DNA from: Herbaspirillum sp. YR522
GTDB lineage: Bacteria; Pseudomonadota; Gammaproteobacteria; Burkholderiales; Burkholderiaceae_D
Assembly (NCBI RefSeq): GCF_000282575.1
Contig: NZ_AKJA01000160.1
Coordinates: forward strand, 1 to 49,538
Length of the DNA: 49,538 nucleotides
Direction of reading: 5' to 3'
Part shown: positions 1-7,981 of the stretch, piece by piece
How the letters are laid out: each line of letters starts with the position of its first letter
Position numbering within the stretch: position 1 is the stretch's first letter
Notes under the pieces: model-generated
Databases searched by the model: none
Told to the model about the DNA's origin: nothing
Seen by the model: the letters and a program-made list of their open reading frames with translations, nothing else
Position numbers and translations under genes: made by a program

Positions 1-72
1 CCCGGCCATCGGCTGGTCGGGTTGGTCGGTTGGTAACTGAATATCGTGGGGGTTTTGTCCTGAGGGGGATGG

Positions 73-105
73 CGGCGTACTTCGGTGAAGTACGCCGTTT
101 TTTTT
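73..105 (+). terminator. Rho-independent terminator of a gene left of the window
   Basis: An 11-bp perfect stem (73-83 with 87-97, arms CGGCGTACTTC and GAAGTACGCCG) encloses a 3-nt loop and is followed directly by eight T (98-105). This is a textbook intrinsic terminator for plus-strand transcription. The gene it serves lies to the left and only its very end, if anything, is inside positions 1-60; I cannot identify it. Confidence 0.9.
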
Positions 106-287
106 AGTCTTTTGTCCCTGACGCGAGCAGGGATAAGGCGATGCGATTTGCTTCTAGAATTGAATCTTTTAGTGATTTGAGATTCTTCTCGAATGACCGG
201 GACATCCATTGTCCGCCCGCCACCCATCCGGCAGCCTCCGTACCCTTCGTCAAGAAGGGCGATCCATTCCATCATCGGAGCATTGCC

Positions 288-899
288 ATGCCTTATTCCC
301 TGCCAGCCCTTCCATACGCCTACGATGCGCTCGAACCGCACATCGATGCGCAGACCATGGAGATTCACTACAGCAAGCATCACCAGACCTATATCAACAA
401 CCTCAATGCCGCCGTGGCCGGCACCGAATGGGAGAAGCTGCCCGTCGAACAACTGGTGGCGCGCGTCAAGGAGGTGCCGGACAACCTGCGCGCAGCGGTC
501 ACCAACCAGGGTGGCGGTCACGCCAACCATGCCCTGTTCTGGACCGTGATGAGTCCCACCGGCGGCGGCAAGCCCGACGGCAAGCTGGCGGCGGCCATCG
601 ATTCCGAGCTGGGCGGCCTGGAGGCCTTCAAGGAAGCCTTCACCAAGGCCGCGGTGTCGCGTTTCGGCAGCGGCTGGGCGTGGCTGTCGGTGACGCCGCA
701 GAAGAAACTGGTGGTCGAGAGCAGCGGCAACCAGGACAGCCCGCTGATGAACGGCAATACCCCCATCCTCGGGCTGGACGTGTGGGAGCACGCCTATTAC
801 CTGCGTTACCAGAACCGTCGGCCGGAATACATCGGCGCCTTCTACAACGTGGTGAACTGGCCCGAAGTGGCGCGTCGCTACGCCGCCGCGATCGCCTGA
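288..899 (+). CDS. sodA: Superoxide dismutase, Mn type
   Basis: This 203-aa cytoplasmic enzyme disproportionates superoxide to oxygen and hydrogen peroxide. The frame is open from 141, but homology begins at the ATG at 288 ([20 protein letters not shown]), with GGAG 7 nt upstream, and 203 aa is the normal family length. Metal ligands are visible: H27 in HYSKHH, the second His in [11 protein letters not shown], and Asp and His in LDVWEHAYY. The GGGH context and the Gln in SGNQDSPLM are hallmarks of Mn rather than Fe enzymes, as in E. coli SodA. The leader 106-287 holds the promoter and a loose inverted repeat (GAATCT 162-167, AGATTC 180-185) of unknown use. The 3' end overlaps the convergent MocR gene by 22 bp. 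Confidence 0.95.
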   Translation: MPYSLPALPYAYDALEPHIDAQTMEIHYSKHHQTYINNLNAAVAGTEWEKLPVEQLVARVKEVPDNLRAAVTNQGGGHANHALFWTVMSPTGGGKPDGKLAAAIDSELGGLEAFKEAFTKAAVSRFGSGWAWLSVTPQKKLVVESSGNQDSPLMNGNTPILGLDVWEHAYYLRYQNRRPEYIGAFYNVVNWPEVARRYAAAIA

Positions 900-2371
900 T
901 CGCGGGCGCTGTCGGCGATCACTGCCGCCAGCTGGCGCGCCGCCTGTTGCAGGCGGTGCGCGCTGAAACCGCCAAATCCCAATACCAGCCCCGGTCGTGC
1001 CGTTCCCGCCGCAAACATCGGCGAGACCGGTCGCACCGCCACGCCTGCGGCGGCGGCCCGTTGCGCCACGGCGCGGTCGTCCAGCGCCGGATGCAGCCAC
1101 AGCAGCAGGTGCATGCCCTGGTCGCTGGGCTGCAGCCGGCCAAGGTGGGCAGGCAGCCACTGCCCGAGCAAGGCGATCAGCTGTGCGCGCTGCTCGGCAT
1201 AGACGCTGCGCACGCGGCGGATGTGCCGTTCCAGGTGTCCTTGGCCGATGTAGGCGGCCAGTACATGCTGGTCGGCGCCGGGCGGGCTGCGGTCCATCAG
1301 GACCCGGGCGCCGCAGAAGGCCGCGACCAGGGCCGGCGGCGCGATCAGGTAGCCCAGCCGTAGCGACGGGTACAACACCTTGCTGAAGGTACCCAGATAG
1401 ACCACCCGCTCCGGGTCCAGCCCCTGCATGGCGGGAAAAGGGTGGCCGCTGTAGCGCAGCTCGCTGTCATAGTCGTCCTCGACGATCCAGGCGCCGGCCT
1501 TGCGCGCCCAGGCCAGCAAGGCCTCGCGCCGGGTCATGCTGAGCGGCATGCCCAGTGGGTACTGGTGCGAAGGGGTCACGAACGCAGCGCTGGCGTAGGG
1601 GGCCAATTGTTCGCCAGCGCCCACCACCATGCCTTCGTCATCGACCGGCACCCGCACCGCCACGGCGCCATGCCCGCTCTGTTCGAGGATGGAGGTGATA
1701 CCGCCATAGGCCGGGTTCTCGACCCAGGCGCTCTGCCCCTTGCCAAGCAGCACTTGGCAGGCCAGGTACAGGCCCTGCTGGGTGCCGCCGGTAACGATCA
1801 CCTGGGCCGCATCGCAACGGCACGAGCGCGACTTGCGCACATGCTCGGCGATGGCCTGGCGCAGCTCGAGCGCACCTTGCGGATCGCCGTAGCCGGCCGC
1901 TGCGGCCGCACCCCGCGCGCGCAGGCGGTTGCCGAGCCGGCGCCAGGCGTCGTCCGGGGCGGTGGGCCCCAACGGCACCGAGATAGCGAACGGGATATGC
2001 GGCAGCGGCCGAAAATCGGCGGCGATGCGCGCCAGGGCAGCCGCGGCCGGCGGCAGTCGCGGTGCCGGCGACGCGACCGGCGGCGTCACCGGTGGCACAT
2101 CAGGCAAGGGCGCCACCCGGGTGCCGGCGCCCGGGCGGGCTTCCAGGAAGCCTTCGGCCACCAGTTGGTCGTACGCCTCCACCACCGTGCCGCGTGCCAG
2201 TCGCAGGGCCTGGGCCAGCATGCGGGTCGAAGGCAGGGCTTCGCCGGGGCGCAGGTCGCCGCGGCGGATGGCCACCCGCAAGGCCTGCGTCAGTTGCAGC
2301 GCCAGGCCACCGGCCTGGCGGTCCAGCGCGCCGAGCGCGGGCAGTTCGGGAAGACGGGCCTTGCGTGCCAT
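878..2371 (-). CDS. MocR/PdxR-type transcriptional regulator
   Basis: A 497-aa protein of the MocR subgroup of the GntR family. Residues about 20-85 form the winged helix-turn-helix ([20 protein letters not shown], then [15 protein letters not shown]). Residues about 125-490 form a fold-type I aminotransferase domain with the PLP-binding lysine expected at K331 in GTFSKVLYP, after the ligand-contact motifs NPAYGG and EDDYDSE. Such proteins use PLP as effector and usually control a neighbouring gene. The neighbour is the divergent PaiB-like gene at 2468, separated by a 96-bp promoter region with a direct repeat. Effector and target are inference. Its end overlaps sodA tail to tail, so read-through of either could produce antisense RNA. 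Confidence 0.9.
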   Translation of the reverse strand: MARKARLPELPALGALDRQAGGLALQLTQALRVAIRRGDLRPGEALPSTRMLAQALRLARGTVVEAYDQLVAEGFLEARPGAGTRVAPLPDVPPVTPPVASPAPRLPPAAAALARIAADFRPLPHIPFAISVPLGPTAPDDAWRRLGNRLRARGAAAAAGYGDPQGALELRQAIAEHVRKSRSCRCDAAQVIVTGGTQQGLYLACQVLLGKGQSAWVENPAYGGITSILEQSGHGAVAVRVPVDDEGMVVGAGEQLAPYASAAFVTPSHQYPLGMPLSMTRREALLAWARKAGAWIVEDDYDSELRYSGHPFPAMQGLDPERVVYLGTFSKVLYPSLRLGYLIAPPALVAAFCGARVLMDRSPPGADQHVLAAYIGQGHLERHIRRVRSVYAEQRAQLIALLGQWLPAHLGRLQPSDQGMHLLLWLHPALDDRAVAQRAAAAGVAVRPVSPMFAAGTARPGLVLGFGGFSAHRLQQAARQLAAVIADSARDQAIAAA

Positions 2372-2405
2372 AGTGGTCTATTGAAATAGTTCGAAACTGG
2401 ACCTA
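2372..2405. promoter_or_regulatory. Candidate MocR operator (direct repeat)
   Basis: Two related elements, AGTGGTCTA (2372-2380) and CTGGACCTA (2397-2405), lie in the same orientation about 24 bp apart, between the divergent MocR and PaiB-like genes. Direct repeats a little over two helical turns apart are typical for MocR operators. Assignment to this MocR protein is inferred from position only. Confidence 0.5.
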
Positions 2406-2467
2406 AATAATAATCCGGTTACCGCGCACAATCATGGTCATCCTTTACCCAACGAGCGTTATCCGCC

Positions 2468-3118
2468 ATGTATATCCCCGCCCATTTAGACGAGTCGCGC
2501 CCCGCAGCCTTGCATCAACTGATGACCGAGCATCCCTTCGGCACCCTGGTGTCGAGCAGCGGCGGCAGTCTCGACGCCAATCACCTGCCGTTCCACCTGG
2601 ACCCGGCGCAAGGGGCCCTGGGGACGCTGCACGCCCACGTGGCGCGCGCCAATCCCCTGTGGCAGGAGCTCAAGGATGGCGACGAGGTGCTGGTGATCTT
2701 CCGTGCCGGCGACGCCTACATCTCGCCCAGCTGGTATCCCAGCAAGGCCGAGCTGCACCGGCAGGTGCCGACCTGGAACTACATCGTGGCCCATGCGCAC
2801 GGCCGGGTGCGTATCCGCGACGACGAGCGTTACGTGCGCGGCATGGTGGCCCGGCTCACGCGCACCCACGAGGCGCCGCTGCCGGCGCCATGGAAGATGT
2901 CGGATGCGCCGGCCGAGTTCGTCGATACCCTGTTGCGGGCCATTGTCGGCATCGAGATCGACATCACGCGCTTGCAAGGCAAGCGCAAGCTCAGCCAGAA
3001 CAAGGACGAACGTGACCTGCGTGGTGCGGCAGGCGAAGTGCTGGCGCGGGGCGGTGCCAGCGGCGCCGATGCGGTGGGCCAGGCGATGCTGGCGGAGGCC
3101 GAGTCCAAGCCGCGCTGA
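2468..3118 (+). CDS. PaiB-like FMN-binding negative transcriptional regulator family protein
   Basis: A 216-aa cytoplasmic protein with the split-barrel flavin-binding fold of the PaiB family (FMN_bind_2). Visible signatures are MYIPAHLDE at the N-terminus, HPFGTLVSS, NHLPFHLD, HVARANPLW and YISPSWYPSK, followed by VPTWNYIVAHAHG. Founding member PaiB of Bacillus affects protease and sporulation genes, but most homologues are uncharacterised flavoproteins related to pyridoxamine phosphate oxidases. The C-terminal helix contains KRKLSQNKDERD, another family hallmark. It is divergent from a PLP-dependent MocR regulator, a frequent pairing that suggests a link to vitamin B6 or amine metabolism (inference). 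The start is the only good ATG in front of the conserved motif. Confidence 0.85.
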   Translation: MYIPAHLDESRPAALHQLMTEHPFGTLVSSSGGSLDANHLPFHLDPAQGALGTLHAHVARANPLWQELKDGDEVLVIFRAGDAYISPSWYPSKAELHRQVPTWNYIVAHAHGRVRIRDDERYVRGMVARLTRTHEAPLPAPWKMSDAPAEFVDTLLRAIVGIEIDITRLQGKRKLSQNKDERDLRGAAGEVLARGGASGADAVGQAMLAEAESKPR

Positions 3119-3129
3119 ACGCCGCGCCG

Positions 3130-3162
3130 AAAAAAAATCCCCCGGACCTGGCGGGCCGGGGG
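3130..3162 (-). terminator. Intrinsic terminator for minus-strand transcription
   Basis: Read on the minus strand, a GC stem (CCCCCGG and CCGGGGG, plus-strand 3139-3145 and 3156-3162) is followed by a run of eight T (A run 3130-3137 on the plus strand). It ends transcription arriving from the 52-aa gene and dld. On the plus strand no T tract follows, so it would not obviously stop the PaiB-like gene. Confidence 0.75.
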
Positions 3163-3268
3163 AATAAATCCAAATCCACAGGATTCAGAGGAGACGACGG
3201 TGTCGCAGCAGATCAGCTCAACGGCGAGATCGGGGTCGGGACCAGCGCGTGGCGCCTGGCCCTGAATA

Positions 3269-3427
3269 TCAGAATTGCGATGCGAAGCTGACCGCGCGCT
3301 CATGCGACACGCGCGCCAGCGGATGCTTGTTCCAGCGTGATTCGGCCACGCGGTGGGCGATACCCAGGAAACCCATCACGACAACTGAAGTGCAGCCGAA
3401 GGCGGCTAACAGGTAGGTGCTGAGCAT
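3269..3427 (-). CDS. Small membrane protein, 52 aa, unknown function
   Basis: A short reading frame begins with an ATG at 3427 preceded by a strong ribosome binding site (GAGGAGA, 5-6 nt upstream) and ends at TGA 3269-3271. The product starts MLSTYLLAAFGCTSVVVMGF and has one hydrophobic segment (about residues 4-23), then a basic amphipathic tail containing HRVAESRWNKHPLARVSHER. It lies downstream of dld on the same strand, 125 nt away, and before an intrinsic terminator, so it may be the last gene of a dld transcript or have its own promoter. No family is recognised. The combination of RBS, single membrane span and terminator makes a real microprotein likely. Confidence 0.65.
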   Translation of the reverse strand: MLSTYLLAAFGCTSVVVMGFLGIAHRVAESRWNKHPLARVSHERAVSFASQF

Positions 3428-3552
3428 GGTGTTCTCCTCGGGCGGTGAGATGTTTTCGATGTGTTCATCTTAATTGCCGCCCCTGGACCTGGCTTTAGTA
3501 CATTTCCTGAGAACCCGTGTCTTTCGCCTCAGGCAAAACCTGAGGCGCCCCA

Positions 3553-5271
3553 TCAGTGTGTTGTCGCCTTGCCATGAAAGGCCTGCTTGGAGGTATGGCC
3601 GATGCCCGGATTGAAGCAATTGCACGGGTCCAGCGCCTCGTAGTGGGCGCGCAGCGCGGGTTTGGCATGGTAGAGGTGGCCGACGTTGTGCTCGGCCGGG
3701 TATTCCGCCCCGCGCGCATCGAGCAGGGTCCACATCCTGTGTTCCAGCGCCATGCAGTCGTGGCCTTTTCTGACGATGTAATCCTGGTGGAATACATGGC
3801 ACAGGAAGTGGCCATAGTAGAGCTTCATGAGGATGGGCGCCTCGATCTCGGCCGGCAGGGTCTCGACCCAGTCGCGGTCATTGCGGCGCAGGGCGATGTC
3901 CAGCGCCAGGATGTCCTCGACCTGCCGATGATGGATGGCACGGTAGCGGTTGGCCGCGCCGGCCGCGGCGAAGCGGTGCAGGAAGGCTTTCTTGCCTTCT
4001 TCGGCCGTGCATTCGAAGAATTCGCCGCCGCCCTGGCCAAAGTGACGCGCCAGCAGGCTGCGCGCCTCGGCTGCCCCGGCGGCGCTGACCTTGAGCATCA
4101 GATGGTGTTCGAAGCGGCGCTGGTAGTCGCGCAGTCGCGGCGGCAGGTGGTCGGGAAAAAGACGGCTGCCCGCCTGCAGCAGGCGGTCGGCCAGGTTCCT
4201 GGGCAGCAGCGGGATGCGTTCGAAGAAGGCGTCGCAGCGTGCCTTGAACGCAAACAGGCCGGGCAACCGTGCGGTACCCAGGTGATGGATCATCAGGAAG
4301 GTGTCCTTGCCGTAGTCGGCGGCTATTGTAAAGGCGTCGCGGTGCAGGTATTCGCCCGAGATCGGCAGGTGTTCGAAGCTGCCCAGCATCTCGCGGCGCA
4401 ATTCGGTCAGGTCGTCGGCGGTATTGGTGCCGATGTAGAACACCACTGCACCTTTTTCGGCGGCGAAGGTGTCCAGGCGTACCGCAAATACCATCACCTT
4501 GCCGGCCGAGCCGGACGATTCGAACAGGCGCGAGGCATCGGCATTGAAGCGTGCCGGCGTCGGGGCATCGATCTGGCGCACGTGCTCGACGTAGGCGTGG
4601 TCATGGCCGGCGGCGAAGTCCGATTGCACCGCCTCGGGAGCGAATTGCCCCCGTTGCAGCTGTTGCAGCATGGCTTCCTCGTCGCCGTCCAGTTCGATGC
4701 CCAGGTGATTGACCAGGTGCAGTTGCCCGGCCTGGTCGACGCGGGCAAACACCGACATCTCGGTGTAGGCCGGACCACGTCGCACCAGCGCGCCGCCGGA
4801 GTTGTTGCATACGCCGCCCAAGACCGAGGCACCGATGCAGGACGAGCCGATCACCGAATGCGGTTCGCGCCCCAGCGGCGCCAGTTGCCTTTCCAGCTGG
4901 TCCAGCGTGGCGCCCGGCAGGCACACCACCTGGCGCCCATCCTCGATCAAATGGATGGTGTTCATGCGGGTGGTGCTGATGATGACGATGTCGCGGTCGT
5001 AGTCGTCGCCGTCGGGCGTGGAACCGCCAGTCAGGCCGGTATTGGATGCCTGGGCGATGACGATCACATCGGCGGCAATGCAGGCCTTCAGGACCCGCCA
5101 CTGTTCGACCAGCGAACCCGGGCGCACCACCGCCAGCGCCTGGCCGCTGCCGAACCGGAAACCGGTGCGATAGTGTCGGGTCTGGGCGGCGTCGGTGAGC
5201 ACATGGGGCTGGCCGACGATGGTGGCGAGCTCGGTGACCAGGGCGGCATTGCGCGATGAAACGGGGGACAT
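3553..5271 (-). CDS. dld: Quinone-dependent D-lactate dehydrogenase
   Basis: A 572-aa peripheral inner-membrane flavoprotein that oxidises D-lactate to pyruvate and passes electrons to quinone. Length matches E. coli Dld (571 aa). The N-terminal FAD-binding PCMH-type domain (residues about 35-220) shows ASNTGLTGGSTPDGDDYDR and VIGSSCIGASVLGGVCNNSGGALVRRGPAYTE-type motifs that contact FAD. The C-terminal part is the Dld-specific lactate dehydrogenase membrane-binding domain, ending in LYHAKPALRAHYEALDPCN and a typical FNPGIGHTSK. An AAGGA element precedes the ATG at 5271. The gene stands alone between a repeat-rich gap and a small membrane gene. No regulator such as LldR/PdhR is adjacent. Confidence 0.93.
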   Translation of the reverse strand: MSPVSSRNAALVTELATIVGQPHVLTDAAQTRHYRTGFRFGSGQALAVVRPGSLVEQWRVLKACIAADVIVIAQASNTGLTGGSTPDGDDYDRDIVIISTTRMNTIHLIEDGRQVVCLPGATLDQLERQLAPLGREPHSVIGSSCIGASVLGGVCNNSGGALVRRGPAYTEMSVFARVDQAGQLHLVNHLGIELDGDEEAMLQQLQRGQFAPEAVQSDFAAGHDHAYVEHVRQIDAPTPARFNADASRLFESSGSAGKVMVFAVRLDTFAAEKGAVVFYIGTNTADDLTELRREMLGSFEHLPISGEYLHRDAFTIAADYGKDTFLMIHHLGTARLPGLFAFKARCDAFFERIPLLPRNLADRLLQAGSRLFPDHLPPRLRDYQRRFEHHLMLKVSAAGAAEARSLLARHFGQGGGEFFECTAEEGKKAFLHRFAAAGAANRYRAIHHRQVEDILALDIALRRNDRDWVETLPAEIEAPILMKLYYGHFLCHVFHQDYIVRKGHDCMALEHRMWTLLDARGAEYPAEHNVGHLYHAKPALRAHYEALDPCNCFNPGIGHTSKQAFHGKATTH

Positions 5272-5489
5272 GCGGGGGATTCCTTGATGAGGGCCGAGGG
5301 TGGTGCGTATTTTATGCTGGCCGCATCGGGGATTGGGTTAGGTGATTTACTTTCACCTGTAGGGGCGGATGATGGAGGACGCCGCAGGAAGGCTTCGGTG
5401 GTTTTTGCCTTGCTTCAGGACATCCGTTTCGATCCTTATCATTCTCCGGTCGAAAGGGCTCGCCGGGAGTCCGCCCGGCAGCGGACCAC

Positions 5490-5560
5490 CTTTCTTGCAC
5501 GCCAAGAAAGAGGGGCAAAGAAGGCCCCTACTGCCCCTTCGGGGTCCCCGGCGTCACGCG
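5490..5560. repeat. Hairpin-rich dispersed intergenic element
   Basis: Perfect inverted repeat CTTTCTTG (5490-5497) and CAAGAAAG (5503-5510) with a 5-nt loop is followed by GGGGCAAAGAAGGCCCC and by a CCCC-TTC-GGGG hairpin. This order (CTTTCTTG, CAAGAAAG, GGCAAAGAAGG, then GC hairpins) resembles short non-autonomous repeats I recall from high-GC proteobacterial intergenic regions; that comparison is from memory. No mobility gene is present. Confidence 0.5.
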
Positions 5561-5676
5561 CCGAACAGAGGGAAGGCCAGAGTCGCTTCGCTCAGGTTGC
5601 CAGGCCCGTCGCCTGTCTTTCGTCGTGCCTAACGAACACCGTTCGGGCTGAGTAAGCGCGAAGCGCTGTATCGAAG

Positions 5677-5767
5677 CCTGTCCTGAGCTTGTCGAAGGGC
5701 CTGTCCTGAGCCTGTCGAAGGGCCTGTCCTGAGCTTGTCGAAGGGCCTGTCCCGAACCTGTCGTAGG
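5677..5767. repeat. Tandem repeat, 23-bp unit, three full copies plus one degenerate
   Basis: Unit CCTGTCCTGAGC(T/C)TGTCGAAGGG occurs at 5677-5699, 5700-5722 and 5723-5745, followed by a diverged copy to about 5767. The three copies differ at one base (T/C/T). Units of the type TTCGACAAGCTCAGGACAGG are widespread in high-GC proteobacterial genomes, usually in gaps between genes. Here the array lies 3' of xenA and 5' of dld. Function is unknown. Confidence 0.85.
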
Positions 5768-5854
5768 AAGCCGCTGCGCCCCGGGTGCTGCGTCGGGCCT
5801 GCAGCGGCTGGACCAGCTTGAGGTGCCAGATACTTCGTCAGCTGGGTCAGCCGG

Positions 5855-6943
5855 TCAGTAACGCTCCAGCCAGTGCGCGTAAGGCGCCGGCAAGGTCCAC
5901 GATGCGCGGTCGATGCCGATTTCCTTGGCGGCGAAGTAGGGCCAATGCGGATTGGCCAGGTGGGCGCGACCGACCATCACCAGGTCCAATTGCTGGTCCT
6001 TGACGACGCGCTCGGCGATCTCGGGCGTGCCGAACCCCCAGGCCGACGATACCGGTACGTCGGCTTCCCGGCGTACCCGCTCGGCGATCGGACCTAAAAA
6101 CGCAGGACCCCAGGGGATGTGGGTGTCGGGGATCACGAAATTGACGCTCACGCTGATCATGTCCATGCCGGCCGCCTTGAACTGGCGCACCAGGCCGATC
6201 GATTCGGCCAGGGTCTGTTCGTCGCGACCGTCGTATTCGATCACGCCGAATCGCACCGTCAACGGCAGGTTCTCGGGCCATACTTCACGTACCGCGCGCA
6301 AGGTCTCGAGCAGGAAGCGACCACGGTTCTCGACGCTGCCGCCGTAGATGTCGTCACGCTGGTTGCTGTGCGGCGAGAAGAAGCTCTGCGCCAGGTAACC
6401 GTGCGCAAAGTGCAGCTCCAGCCATTCGAAGCCGGTGTCGCGGGCGCGCACTGCGGCGTCCACGAAGTTCTGGCGCACACGGGCGATGTCCTCCAAGGTC
6501 ATCGCACGGGGCGTACGTGGCAGGCCACCACCGAAGGCGATCGCCGATGGTGCGATGGTTTCCCAGGCGCGGGCGTCGTCGGCGGCGATGTGGTCGTCGC
6601 CCTCCCAGGGCTTGTTGGCGCTGGCCTTGCGCCCGGCATGGCCGATCTGGATGCCCGGCACCGCGCCGGCAGCCTTGATCGCTTGCACCACCGGCACGAA
6701 GGCCTGTGCCTGCTGGTCGTTCCACAGGCCCGTGCAACCGGGGGTGATACGGCCTTCCGGCGCCACTCCGGTGGCTTCGACGATCACCAGGCCGGCGCCG
6801 CCCCGGGCGATGCTGGCGTAGTGCGACAGGTGCCATTCGTTGGGCACGCCATCGACGGCCATGTATTGACACATCGGCGGCACCGCGATGCGGTTGCGCA
6901 GCGTGACATCCTTGAGGGTGAATGGTTGAAACAGGGCGCTCAT
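5855..6943 (-). CDS. xenA: XenA-like NADH:flavin oxidoreductase (old yellow enzyme family)
   Basis: A 362-aa FMN-dependent ene-reductase in a TIM barrel, close to Pseudomonas XenA in length and sequence as I remember it (start MSALFQPFTLKDVTLRNRI, end YAHWLERY). It reduces activated C=C bonds of enones and can act on nitro compounds, using NAD(P)H. Active-site residues visible are C25 and Y27 in PPMCQYM, and the paired His in ELHFAHGYL; the FMN-binding end shows SAWGFGTPEIAE and MVGRAHLANP. The frame is open to 7003, but the ATG at 6943 matches homologues and has AAGGAT 5-6 nt upstream. It is divergent from an ArsR-type gene, the likely regulator through the palindrome at 7014-7035. Confidence 0.92.
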   Translation of the reverse strand: MSALFQPFTLKDVTLRNRIAVPPMCQYMAVDGVPNEWHLSHYASIARGGAGLVIVEATGVAPEGRITPGCTGLWNDQQAQAFVPVVQAIKAAGAVPGIQIGHAGRKASANKPWEGDDHIAADDARAWETIAPSAIAFGGGLPRTPRAMTLEDIARVRQNFVDAAVRARDTGFEWLELHFAHGYLAQSFFSPHSNQRDDIYGGSVENRGRFLLETLRAVREVWPENLPLTVRFGVIEYDGRDEQTLAESIGLVRQFKAAGMDMISVSVNFVIPDTHIPWGPAFLGPIAERVRREADVPVSSAWGFGTPEIAERVVKDQQLDLVMVGRAHLANPHWPYFAAKEIGIDRASWTLPAPYAHWLERY

Positions 6944-7013
6944 GCTTATCCTTTGCAAAATGACAATGAGGGTGACGCCATCCCGCGGTTGGACGGCGAT
7001 CATAAATATTCGT

Positions 7014-7035
7014 TAGTTCGAATATATACGAACTA
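7014..7035. promoter_or_regulatory. Candidate ArsR operator in the xenA/arsR-like divergent promoter
   Basis: Perfect inverted repeat TAGTTCG (7014-7020) and CGAACTA (7029-7035) around an 8-bp AT-only spacer, midway between the two divergent starts. ArsR-family dimers bind such interrupted palindromes over promoters. Binding by the adjacent regulator is inferred. Confidence 0.6.
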
Positions 7036-7071
7036 TGGAATTCACACAAGCCGACGGTGTATCATGTCGGC

Positions 7072-7371
7072 ATGCGTCCTTATAAACATCCTGCGGCCAG
7101 TGAACTGGTACTCGAGCGCGTGCTGTATGCGCTGAGCGATTCGATTCGCCTCGATATCGTGCGTCACCTGGCGCGCGTCGATAGCGCCACCTGTGGCGAG
7201 CTCGATGGCGGCCGTCCCAAGTCGACCGTGTCGCATCACTTCAAGGTGCTGCGCGAAGCGGGCCTGGTGTTTACCGAGACGACCGGCACCAGCCACATCA
7301 ATATCCTGCGTCGCGCCGAAGTCGATGGCCGCTTCCCGGGGCTGCTTGCCGCCATCCTGGCGCAGCACTGA
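7072..7371 (+). CDS. ArsR-family transcriptional regulator with a single cysteine
   Basis: A 99-aa winged-helix repressor. The helix-turn-helix is in residues about 15-75: LYALSDSIRLDIVRHL, then KSTVSHHFKVLREAGLV with the recognition helix, then the wing ETTGTSHINILRR. The metal-sensing ELCVCDL motif of arsenic/cadmium sensors is missing; the only cysteine is in ATCGELD. That argues against metal sensing and for a redox or electrophile signal, fitting the divergent ene-reductase xenA; CyeR of Corynebacterium is a recalled precedent of an ArsR protein controlling an old yellow enzyme. The frame could start at GTG 7057, five codons earlier; I chose ATG 7072 since the extra residues are not conserved in type. 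No strong ribosome binding site is seen for either. Confidence 0.85.
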   Translation: MRPYKHPAASELVLERVLYALSDSIRLDIVRHLARVDSATCGELDGGRPKSTVSHHFKVLREAGLVFTETTGTSHINILRRAEVDGRFPGLLAAILAQH

Positions 7372-7485
7372 GTCGATGCACGCCGCGTTGCGTGCGGACC
7401 GGCCCGGTCAGCCTGGGCATGGATGATCCGGTGCATGACGCAGGCGTGCAGGCCCCGCTCGGCTCGACGCGCTGTGCTAGCATGC

Positions 7486-7500
7486 GTTGATCTGATCAAC
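7486..7500. promoter_or_regulatory. Candidate MarR operator GTTGA-N5-TCAAC upstream of the 143-aa gene
   Basis: GTTGATCTGATCAAC is palindromic apart from its central base and sits 23 bp before the ATG at 7524. Its half-sites GTTGA and TCAAC with 5-bp spacing are identical to those at 9517-9531 in front of the MarR gene, so the same regulator may control both promoters. The extreme proximity to the start codon would place it over the core promoter or the leader. Confidence 0.55.
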
Positions 7501-7523
7501 CAGCAAAACAGGCAATCATCCCC

Positions 7524-7955
7524 ATGGCGCAATACGGCGTCACATATCGTGGCCGCAACATATCGGTCGTCACCACCAGCGATGCGCGCAGCGACCTGGT
7601 GCGTTGCGTGGTCAGCATCGATGGCGTGCCATATCCCGACATCCGCGGCAATCCATTTCGGGCCGCCGCCACGGCCCAGGTCACCGGCGCCGGCTTCGCG
7701 CGCGCCCTGATCGACGCCGAGCTCGACGGCGATGCGGTGCTGCACCGTGGTTACTTCATCAAGCTCAGCGCCAATCGGCAGCGCGACGGCAGCTGGGTCG
7801 GCAGTTATCAATTCCACCGCAATGACAATCCCGTGCCGTTCCGGCGGGTGGTGTGCGACGACTTCCACGGCAATACCCAGGTCGAGGCCGAAGAGCACGC
7901 CATCGGCTTGGCGCGCCAGGCACTGGACGCCGATATCGCCGCCGCACGCCTATAG
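7524..7955 (+). CDS. Conserved-looking hypothetical protein, 143 aa
   Basis: A soluble 143-aa protein with no signal peptide or membrane span. I do not recognise a family. Visible features are a beta-rich first half (MAQYGVTYRGRNISVV, then LVRCVVSIDGVPYPD) and a helical C-terminus (AEEHAIGLARQALDADI). Only two cysteines are present. It is followed after 26 nt by the tartrate/malate dehydrogenase gene on the same strand, so the two probably share a transcript. The promoter carries a GTTGA-N5-TCAAC palindrome that also occurs at the nearby MarR gene, suggesting control by that regulator (inference). Coding status is supported by the operon layout and the absence of a competing frame. Confidence 0.7.
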   Translation: MAQYGVTYRGRNISVVTTSDARSDLVRCVVSIDGVPYPDIRGNPFRAAATAQVTGAGFARALIDAELDGDAVLHRGYFIKLSANRQRDGSWVGSYQFHRNDNPVPFRRVVCDDFHGNTQVEAEEHAIGLARQALDADIAAARL

Positions 7956-7981
7956 TAGTTCACCTATCGAGGAGACAAGCC

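Larger units (their letters stand above)
5272..5854. other. Gene-free gap of 583 bp between dld and xenA
   Basis: No convincing gene is present; the open frames lack ribosome binding sites and family similarity. The dld-proximal part presumably holds the dld promoter (minus strand). The middle and left-hand flank of xenA consist of a structured element (5490-5560) and a 23-bp tandem repeat (5677-5767), annotated separately. Both look like dispersed intergenic repeats rather than coding or regulatory sequence for the neighbours. Confidence 0.7.

Noticed and set aside
3556-5259. Plus-strand open frame of 567 codons opposite dld
   Set aside because: Antisense shadow of D-lactate dehydrogenase; no ribosome binding site and no family similarity.
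5284-5655. Open frame of 123 codons in the dld-xenA gap as a gene
   Set aside because: It crosses the repeat elements, lacks a ribosome binding site and has no recognisable product.
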